A DNA stretch of 64,000 nt, from NCBI GenBank assembly GCA_029532625.1, contig JARFXM010000004.1, forward strand, positions 3,720,001-3,784,000, read 5' to 3'. A model generated the notes under the pieces. It did no database searches. It was not told where the DNA came from and saw nothing but the letters and a program-made list of their open reading frames with translations. This stretch comes from Lomentospora prolificans. Taxonomy: Eukaryota; Ascomycota; Sordariomycetes; Microascales; Microascaceae. The position numbers were made by a program, and so were the translations under genes. Every line of letters starts with the position of its first letter. Positions within the stretch are counted from its first letter, which is position 1. Below are positions 56,792-64,000 of the stretch, one piece after another.

Positions 56792-57201
56792 CTAAATACA
56801 AGCGAGTCTAGTGAACTAGGAGCATAGTTGTCGGGAAATCCGTCGCCGCATATCGTGGTGAGAAGTGGCGAGTTCAGTCGGTCGTCAAGATGGCCGGCAA
56901 GTCGCAAGTTAGGATGCGAGATGAATTCTTTTTTCCCTCGCCAGTGGCGCGCCTGATTTTCGGGAGACCACGGATGAGTAATCCCGGTTGCCGCAACTCA
57001 TCAAAGTCAGCATGCTCAAATTGCATTTACACAACCGGGTGCTCGTTTAGATGCATTTTCTTTCTTTCTTAGGCTTCGCGTCCATCCGAACCAGTCGATT
57101 TCGACTTCACAGGGATCGATTGAATTCACCTCTAGGTTGCGATAAGTGGGTTATCGTCATCTTCCCTCCACCGAGCCCACTCAGGCAACTTTCAAGTCAG
57201 G
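56792..57201. other. Short divergent region; may hold the missing first exon of the minus-strand gene
   Basis: Separates the ketopantoate-reductase-like gene (-) from LRP1 (+). A minus-strand ATG followed by about 11 codons is present near 56850 (reading MRRRISRQL), but no convincing donor site links it to 56791. No other gene. Confidence 0.35.
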
Positions 57202-57829
57202 ATGTCGGTCCAAGACATCTCTCCAGATCTTGACAAACTTGAGGCAAATCTTGATATGCTCGAGGATGCCATCAAGCCGCTACTTGAAAATATTTCAAAC
57301 TCATCACAGCTCCCGCTTGTGGACAGGGCCAAGCTCTATACTCTGACTAACTATGCCCTCGAAAGCTTACTTTTCTGTAGGTCATGAATTTAGGGCTTAA
57401 TTTGTTCTCAGTCGTGACAATGCTAACGTTCAGTAGCCAGCCTAAGGCTCCAAGGCGCAGATGCGCTCAACCACCCGGTCTTCACGACCGAGCTCAAGAG
57501 GGTCAAGCAGTACTTTGCTAAAATAGAGGCAGCTGAGAATCCTCCACAGCCAAGGTCAAATACTGTCGATACAGAAGCCGCCACGAGGATTATCAAGGCT
57601 GGCTTGGTACGCCTACTCTCCTTTCAGCTCCATTCATGCATCGATATCTAACTTCAAATGATATTAGTCTGATGACCAGGCTTTGAAAAACAAGCTTGCG
57701 GAACAGATCGCCAAAGAGAAGGCGAAGGCATTTTTGAAGAATATTGGCAAACGAAGGCCGGAAGCAGAGCAGCCGAAAGAGAGCTCTATTGATGAAGGCA
57801 AGAGCAAGAAGCAAAAGCGAGGTCAATAA
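57202..57829 (+). CDS. LRP1: Exosome cofactor LRP1/RRP47 (C1D family), 168 aa
   Basis: Three exons: 57202-57376, 57437-57606, 57668-57829; introns 60 and 61 nt. The N-terminal Sas10/C1D domain (about 1-105) is helical with LDMLEDAIKPLLENI, RAKLYTLTNYALESLLF and LKRVKQYFAKIE, all typical. The C-terminus is Lys/Arg-rich (NIGKRRPE, KSKKQKRGQ), the RNA-binding tail. Lrp1 partners the nuclear exosome nuclease Rrp6 in processing of stable RNAs and also helps DNA repair. The first acceptor is read as TTCAGTAG with the second AG used, because only that keeps the frame. Confidence 0.92.
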
Positions 57830-58458
57830 CCCTGATCCTTCGCTTCCGGCAGCAGCAGAATATCGCTAGTTTCTGCCATAGGATCGATATTAGCCTATGT
57901 TAACGGCTCTCTTCAAGTGGAATCCGTCGATGATGAGGATTTAACTGGAAAGGTAAAGTCACTGGGGGGATAGGATCAAATATCCGCCTTTGTAAAACAA
58001 TCCCAGAAACTTGACTCTGGGGCCATAGGGGATAACGAGCCTCGAAGAAGGCTCCGGACGTAACTCTACGAGAGACACGTGCTATAAATATTTGCCTGGC
58101 CACATGGACGCAATGGGACAATACCCCGGGACGGAGACGAGCAGGAGGCAAACTGGAAAGATATGCGGATAAGAGGGTAAAATGTTTACTTAGATGAATA
58201 AATGCAAAAAAGCCGTGCTTATGTCCCTGATATCCTATTGGTCAAGGATCCCGTTCCTGAACTAAACGCCGAAGCCAAGCTCACTATTTCCACTCTTTCC
58301 GCTCAAAGCTCCGAAAATCTTCGACCACGTTCCACTCGGCCTTCTCCATCCCTCAACATAAAAGATACCCTCGTCTTTTCCTCGCGCCTCAAACCCCTCG
58401 ACCATCCACGAAACGGTAGTCCATTCCATCCCTCAAATACACACCACACTTCTCCACA
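57830..58458. other. Intergenic region upstream of the MIX17-like gene
   Basis: 3' region of LRP1 and promoter of the gene at 58459. From about 58270 the sequence is CT-rich, as in a leader. No gene supported. Confidence 0.4.
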
Positions 58459-59096
58459 ATGCCTCGCCGAAGCAACAACTCTCGCTCCACGGGCATGCGC
58501 GCCCCCGCTCGTCCTACCGTGCCTGCACAGGCTCCTCCCGCGCAAAACCGACCCGCTACCACTATGGCCGCTCCTCCCCAGGCTGCCGCTCCTCCTGCCG
58601 CCGCGCCCGTCTCCCAGGGCCCCGGCCTCTTCGGCCAAATGGCCAGCACCGCTGCGTACGTTCTCCCCCCCCGGCGGCTGTTTTGCCGAATTGTCCCGAG
58701 GTGGACGTCTTCTCGCCGAGTCAATGCCTCGCGCTCCCCATACTCTCAATAACTAACCTGTTTGTGTTGGTAGCGGTGTCGCGATCGGTTCCGCTATGGG
58801 CAACGCCATCACTGGAATGTTTAGCGGTGGTGGCTCTGCCCCTGCCGAGGCTGCTCCCATGGCCAACTCCCAGACCCAGAACCAGCAGGCTCAGAACAAC
58901 TGCGCGGGTGCCGCGCAACAGTTCACCAAGTGCATGGACGACCAGAACGGAAACATGCAAATCTGCAACTGGTACCTCGAGCAACTGGTAGGTCACATAT
59001 ATCCTAGCCTTCACTTGCGGCTATAACATTCGACATCGTGCTAACATATTCTCCCCTTCACAGAAAGCCTGCCAGGCCGCCGCTAGCCAGTATTAA
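58459..59096 (+). CDS. MIX17: Twin-CX9C mitochondrial intermembrane-space protein (MIX17 / CHCHD2-like), 147 aa
   Basis: Three exons: 58459-58655, 58774-58987, 59064-59096; introns 118 and 76 nt. The N-terminus is Arg-rich then Pro/Ala/Gln-rich (1-50), followed by a hydrophobic Gly/Ala segment (GLFGQMASTAAGVAIGSAMGNAITG, about 56-80). The C-terminal CHCH domain carries C109, C119, C130 and C140 in exact C-x9-C pairs, the Mia40 oxidation pattern. The last intron lies within the second helix, and the final exon supplies C140. Relatives are yeast Mix17 and animal CHCHD2/CHCHD10, which act in cristae and respiratory function. Convergent with the UBX gene, 229 bp between stops. Confidence 0.93.
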
Positions 59097-59325
59097 GGCG
59101 TAACAAATGGAAGAATAGGTGGACATGAATATTTGGGAATAATACTTGAAACGATATGCATAGAGTAGGCGGCGTCGTACGAATCTCCTCTTCTGATATT
59201 ACGAGAAAAATTACCCCAGCAACTGTATAAAAACATTTCTTACGCATTGTCCAAGGCTCTGTCTCCAACTTCCTCCTAGTGATGATACAGCTTCCCCTTT
59301 CCATAACCAGCTATTCCTCATCATG

Positions 59326-60922
59326 CTATTCCTCGTCATCCGGACGAGGTTCAAAGTTTAACTGTGATATGTTAGAATAGTCATCTATGTGCCGGAGGTG
59401 GTTAAGGCATACCGAATTTCCATTATATAGCTGGTGATCTCGCCTCCGCCGTTGTTCCGCATCGTGGAGAGTTTGGACTCTAGCTCCAGTGGTCCGTCCC
59501 TGCGGCGGCTGCTGCTGCTGGGGCTGAGGTCTGAAACTTCTCATTTCGATCTCCTCTGATCCAGGATTGGGACGAGGCCCGAAGTCAAAGAGGGACGAAA
59601 AGAAGGATAGAATAAGGGCATAAAGCCAGCCGAAAAGACCATTCCCGGTAGAAGCCGCCGGTTTGGGGCCCGGAACCAAAACCAGGGTTGCTGACGGTGA
59701 CAGTCCCAGATCTTGTAGACTCTTCTCTTCCTCTGTCTCCTCTATCAGCCTCGTAGAGGTTGGAGACAGAGCAACCCGAAATGCGTATGGATCATTGACA
59801 CCATCCTTTCGACTCTCGTCAACCCACTTGCGAATATCATGCCGAATTGTGGACGCATGGGGAAACCTCGATCTTAGAGTCGAACCGTCGTAAAGTCGAA
59901 CAACGAGCGCGGTGAGGCTGCTAGTTTTTGCTATCTTAGTCGTTGGCGCGTTAGCCAGGGCGGCCGCTACATCGCCGGACGTGGGTTCGCGCTTCAACGC
60001 CTCTCGCACCGCACGGCGATCCGCCTTGTCGGCTTCGATGCGCTGCAATATCCGTTTGCGCTCCTCGGCGGCCTCCTTTTGTCTCTTTTTGATATCCTCG
60101 GCGAGCTTCTTCTGCTCTGGGGTTCGATATTTGTTATCATCATCCGCGTCAGGATCAGCTTTGTCTTTGCCCTTAGCCTTCCGCGCATAAGCCTCGAGGG
60201 CCTTCTTCTTGGCTTCCTCTCGTTGCTGGTTCAATCTCGCCGTACGCTCAGCCAAAAGAGCTTGAACGGACCTCGAACTGCCTTCCGATGCCGGCATGGG
60301 GGCATCCGGTGCGGGAGTATCCGACTGAACAATTGTAGGGCCTGTGGGAGCAGTTGGTTGGGCTGCTACGGCTGGTTGCGCGTCTGACGTCTCCTGGATT
60401 GCTGTGACGGTTCCACTACTAGCATTTGCCGTGCCCGAGGGTGTAGCCTCCTGCCCTGAGGCAGCCGGCACTGGCGCAGCCGTCGACGTGCTGAGCGAAG
60501 ACAGGATTCGACTCGTGAACTCATCCTTGGTTGTACCTGGAGCAATATATTCTTTGAGTTGGCCATTCCGCAGAACCACTAAAGTTGGGAATTTTGGCAC
60601 AGGAAAAATGGCGGCCAAATAACCCGCCTCTTCACTCCCTGCCTTCAGACGAAGCGCTACCGCATTTGATGAGATGAGATGGGAAATCTACTCCGCATTA
60701 GCTCTTGATTAGAAATTAGGATCTGATCATTTCTACTTACAGGTCCTTGAGTGAGAAACTCATTCTCCCACGTTTGACTCTCCTCACCATCATCTATAGT
60801 TTTAGTCAGCAACGTGTCTCGATTTATCATGAGAGGCACTTACCCGTGACAAAGCAGACCACGGCCCTGCTATTTTGGACTGCAGAGGCGAGTGCCTCTT
60901 GCAATGAGCCGGGGAAAAACAT
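59326..60922 (-). CDS. UBX4: UBX-domain protein of the UBX4/UBXN4 (erasin) type, 480 aa
   Basis: Four exons on the minus strand: 60922-60844, 60793-60741, 60687-59413, 59361-59326; introns 50, 53 and 51 nt. The start MFFPGSLQEALASAVQNSRAVVCFVTDDGEES and the FPVPKFPTLVVLRNG block form an N-terminal thioredoxin-like (UAS-type) domain (1-100). A Pro/Ala/Thr-rich linker and a charged coiled coil (about 165-255) follow, then the UBX domain (about 275-365). After it comes a hydrophobic hairpin (GLFGWLYALILSFFSSLFDF) and a polar tail ending PDDEE. UBX proteins of this type bind the AAA ATPase Cdc48/p97 and anchor it at the ER for degradation of misfolded proteins. The last intron is 51 nt without in-frame stops, so retention would simply add 17 residues; the spliced ending YNGNSLNFEPRPDDEE is preferred. 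Confidence 0.92.
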
Positions 60923-61782
60923 CAGCCCTGATATCGCGGGGCCAAAGTCAGATTCTTTAATAGGCAGATGAAAAGATAGGGCAAGTCAATGTGAGTCTCT
61001 AGGGATTGATGAAGGAAGATGCTGGTTGTTGAACAATGAAGGAAACCATGAGAGATGGGTGCATAATAGATTGTGTTGCCACGCCACGGGTGTCAGCTTA
61101 AAAAATTGAAGGCTCTAAGGCAACCTCAATCTTAGGCAGCCCCAGGGTATTTATTAGCTGGCTCACTAAGCTTTACTATTACTACCACGCGTAGTTGTGC
61201 TGACACCCCTCAAGCGTCTCAGAACTTTTTACTACCTATTCCCTGAATATTTTTCAATGGATCTTTTATTTCTACACTAATAAACCACTTCTTTAGCTCT
61301 TTTCTTACATTCCTACTAATTTTGAAGGGTACCTAAGCTAGCCCACAAGTCCAGGTTTTCTCTGCAAGACATAGATAGAAGTCGAGAAGCTAGCATCGCA
61401 CACGAAGTCATAGACCAGGTTCGACAGCCTTTGACAATGAGAGGCTTAAGCAGCTTTAGGCCAGCACGGTCCGGTCCTCCGGGGGGATCACGACCACCCC
61501 ATCCATCACACCCAGGTGATTATCAAGAGCAGATACTGCGAGATGTATGGAAGCATACCTTAAAGCCCTTAGGATAAGCTTATGTAAAACCTCAATTTAA
61601 TGATCAATATTTGGTTCCTTGGTGGATAGTGTAGGGAAACTCTGGTGATGGATGGAATCGGTTGATGAGCCGACATTCTCCCGGCACACTTTCCACACAT
61701 CAAGAGCTGCCAAAGCATCACCAGATTTCCTCGACTAGCTCCCCAGCGAGATTTGTTCCACCCCATCTCGACCCCCCTCACA
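60923..61782. other. Divergent promoter region of UBX4 and SURF1
   Basis: AT-rich at 61090-61330, with a GC-rich patch at 61470-61500 (GGTCCTCCGGGGGG). No gene supported on either strand. Confidence 0.4.
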
Positions 61783-62874
61783 ATGAGCGCCGCCAAGGGA
61801 TTACTATTTCGGCCAATCCGCCTGCTCCGGGGTCCGCGGCCGTCTCTGCTAGGCGAATGCATTCGAGCCCTTAAGCCAGTACCTACCGCTCCCCGCCGCG
61901 CCAACTTCACCACCACGCCACGCTCGCATCGTGATCCGGTCGAAGAGCCCGACTTCATTTCTCTCGTTGACCAGCCCCCGCAACTCGTCCGCGCCGGCCG
62001 AAAGCATGGCATCGGTCTACTTTTCCTTGCCCTCATCCCCGTCACAGCCTTTGCCCTCGGAACCTGGCAGGTAAAGCGACTCCAGTGGAAGACCGACCTG
62101 CTCGCCAAGCTCGAGGACCGCCTCACGCGCGACCCTCTACCACTTCCTCCGCATATTGACCCATCCGCCGTGCCCGATTTCGATTACCGACGGATTTATG
62201 CGACGGGGCGTTTCCGCCACGACCAAGAGATGCTCATTGGACCTAGGATGAGGGACGGGGAGCAAGGCTACGAAGTCATTACGCCGCTGGAGCGTGAGGG
62301 CGAGGGAACAACCATTCTGGTCAACAGAGGCTGGATAGCAAAGCGATTTGCCAACCAAAAGACGAGGAAGGATGCCCTTCCTCAAGGGGAAGTGACCGTC
62401 GAGGGTTTATTGAGAGAGCCGTGGAAGAAGAACATGTTCACCCCAGACAATCGCCCAGATAAATGGGAGTTTTACTTTCCCGACGTGGGGCAGATGGCCG
62501 CGCTCGTTGGCAGCCAGCCTATCTGGGTAGAAGCGACACTCAGTATGCACTCAACCTGTGGAGTTATACCCGGTTTCTTGAATACTATGCTAACGGCTCT
62601 ATAGTCCCGGAATACCTCCAGATGGCGGACTACGAATCCCGTGGCGTACCGATTGGACGGCCGCCGGTTGTCGGGCTCAGAAACAATCATGCCCAATACA
62701 TTTTTACCTGGTATCATGCCAACCTTTCCCTTTAGCCCTTGTTCCGAACGCCGTAAAACTAACTCCCCTCCTAGGTACGGTCTATGTGTCGCGACCTCAA
62801 TCATGCTATACATGGTAGCGAAAAAGCCATCCTCCGAGATAACGAGGCGTGTGCGAATGAGTAAGAATTGGTAA
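61783..62874 (+). CDS. SHY1: SURF1/SHY1 cytochrome c oxidase assembly protein, 321 aa
   Basis: Three exons: 61783-62542, 62605-62710, 62775-62874; introns 62 and 64 nt. Surf1 is an inner-membrane protein that supports heme a insertion into Cox1 during complex IV assembly. The N-terminus is Arg-rich without acidic residues up to about 45 (import signal). TM1 (about 85-105, GIGLLFLALIPVTAFALGTWQ) is followed by the intermembrane domain with DFDYRRIYATGRFRHDQEMLIGPR, GYEVITPL and ILVNRGWI. The late RNNHAQYIFTWY block and TM2 (YGLCVATSIMLYMVAKK) close the protein. ATG 61783 is the first in-frame ATG; the frame is open 30 bases upstream only through a TTG. Confidence 0.95.
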
Positions 62875-62897
62875 CTTGAGAATACTGTAATATTCCA

Positions 62898-64000
62898 TCA
62901 CTCCTCTTCCTCTGCATTGTCGCCAGTCTTACGCCGCCGTTTCCTGGCAGGCATGGGGACTGGCATTCGAAGATGCTGGAGTAACTCTCTGGGCAGGTGT
63001 TTCTGCGCTAGTGAGAATGGCGTTGTAGATGAACCCACTTGATGCTGCCTGTACAAAGTGCAAAAATATTAGACCACTCAGTTGTTAAACTAGATGTATA
63101 TTTCCGATACCCCGCGGTAAAGGGCCCAAAAAATAGACAACCATACCTTCGCATCAACGTGATGACGTCGCTCTCGTCGATAGTTTTGCGTCCAGCGTGC
63201 TTCGCGTAGGCTTGGAGAGAGTCACCAATTTGTTCAAAGAACCAGTCTGTGGCCTGGGATAAAGCGTCCAGAGTATCGGGAGTAATCTTGGTGTTCGCCA
63301 CACCGCTCGTCTGTGCGAAAGTTTGCGCCAGTCGCTTGACTACAGCCGGGGGTAGAGACGGATATCCGATACCATACTGGGATATCTTTGGGCCTCTTTT
63401 GCGTTTCCTCGCCTTCGCCTTCTCCTGTACGATTGCCTCGGTAACCGCGTCTGCGCTGACTTCAACCTCGTCATCCTCCTGTTCATTCAGTTCGAAGTCG
63501 GGGGGTTGTTGCTCCAGTTCGGTAGGACTGTCGTCATCCGCCTCAAAGGGGGGAACGGAGGGTTCATCGTCATGAACGGGGTCTAGATTCATCATAAATG
63601 TGGTCTCAGTCACATCAGGGACAAGGTCGAGACCAATCCCGCTCTCACGGGCGAGAGTGTTTCGTCGCTCCTCGGTCTCCTCAATTCTAAGCGGGGTTTA
63701 GCTTTTATCTTTGAGATCTGGCCTGCCACAACTCAAAACATACCGTTCAAACGTGTCATCGCCTAACACTGGGTCCAGTCTCCAATCCTCAAAATTCACC
63801 ACTGGAAAATTGCCGCGCTCATCGCCAAGATTCACCGTGCCACTCATATCGCTTAGGCCTGGACTTGCAAAACTCCCTCTCGATAACCGCCCAAGGGGCT
63901 GCTCGCTGTAGGCTCTTCGAGGATACTCTATGGACTGAATAGTATAATTCTCCTCCTCCAAGCCAGATGACCGAGGCGGCTGCAAATCGGAATCGTCGTC
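62898..64000 (-). CDS. CENP-T-like kinetochore protein, C-terminal part (partial at the right edge)
   Basis: Three visible exons on the minus strand: 64000-63744 (continues off the window), 63686-63147, 63048-62898; introns 57 and 98 nt. The joined C-terminus carries the CENP-T histone fold: YPSLPPAVVKRLAQTFAQ, TLDALSQATDWFFEQIGDSLQAYAKHAGRKTIDESDVITLMRRQ, ending in LPRELLQHLRMP and a basic KRRRK tail. Upstream is an acidic, Glu/Pro/Asp-rich linker and a basic KARKRKRGPKIS segment. CENP-T pairs with CENP-W on centromeric DNA and recruits the Ndc80/Mis12 outer kinetochore through its N-terminus, which lies outside this window. Convergent with SURF1, with 23 bp between the stop codons. Confidence 0.92.

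Noticed and set aside
1..64000. CRISPR arrays, prophage, secondary-metabolite cluster or dispersed 5S rRNA
   Set aside because: No regularly spaced repeats, phage genes, PKS/NRPS/terpene backbone genes or 5S-like sequence were seen; the gene content is fungal housekeeping.

Overview
The window is nuclear DNA of a filamentous ascomycete (Pezizomycotina, most likely a Sordariomycete). Genes are split by short introns (mostly 50-100 nt, GTRNGT at the 5' side, CTRAY branch sites, YAG at the 3' side). Intergenic stretches are 0.2-4 kb, and the protein families are typical of that group: a PA-TM-RING ligase, EOS1, an RRT8-like protein, a two-domain ATP sulfurylase, a TRP-like channel and CENP-T. 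All gene models were built by hand from splice signals and reading-frame continuity; total coding lengths were checked to be multiples of three.

Layout. 0-4.7 kb: an intron-containing tRNA-Asn, a full-length Tc1-like transposon and an unrecognised single-exon gene. 4.7-8.8 kb: no supportable gene. 8.8-22.7 kb: RRT8-like membrane protein (-), PA-TM-RING protein (+), LanC-like protein (-), a secreted/membrane His-rich protein with PPxY tail motifs (+) and a TRP/flavin-carrier-like channel (-). 22.7-26.6 kb: no gene seen. 26.6-37.2 kb: ATP sulfurylase (+), a large disordered/coiled-coil protein (+), an intradiol ring-cleavage dioxygenase (+) and a TRM44-type tRNA methyltransferase (-). 38.9-48.0 kb: eIF1 (+), EOS1 (-), mitoribosomal mL45 (+) and a sodium/solute symporter (-) carrying an unusual 807-nt intron. 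49.3-52.1 kb: a three-RRM RNA-binding protein (-). 53.8-64 kb: a compact block with the complex I assembly factor CIA30 (+), a ketopantoate-reductase-like protein (-), the exosome cofactor LRP1 (+), a twin-CX9C protein of the MIX17 type (+), a UBX4-type protein (-), SURF1/SHY1 (+) and the 3' part of CENP-T (-), which runs off the right edge.

How the genes relate. There is no operon-like or biosynthetic-cluster logic; most are housekeeping genes. The last 10 kb holds several nuclear genes for mitochondrial proteins (CIA30, MIX17, SURF1 and perhaps the ketopantoate-reductase-like protein), with mL45 10 kb further left. No CRISPR, phage, secondary-metabolite cluster or clear new defence system was found. 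The items most worth a second look are the apparently intact Tc1-like element, a 21-nt in-frame microexon in the TRP-like gene, the enlarged symporter intron, a strong inverted repeat near 42.5 kb, and three proteins whose roles cannot be read from sequence alone (3275, 30246, 18238).
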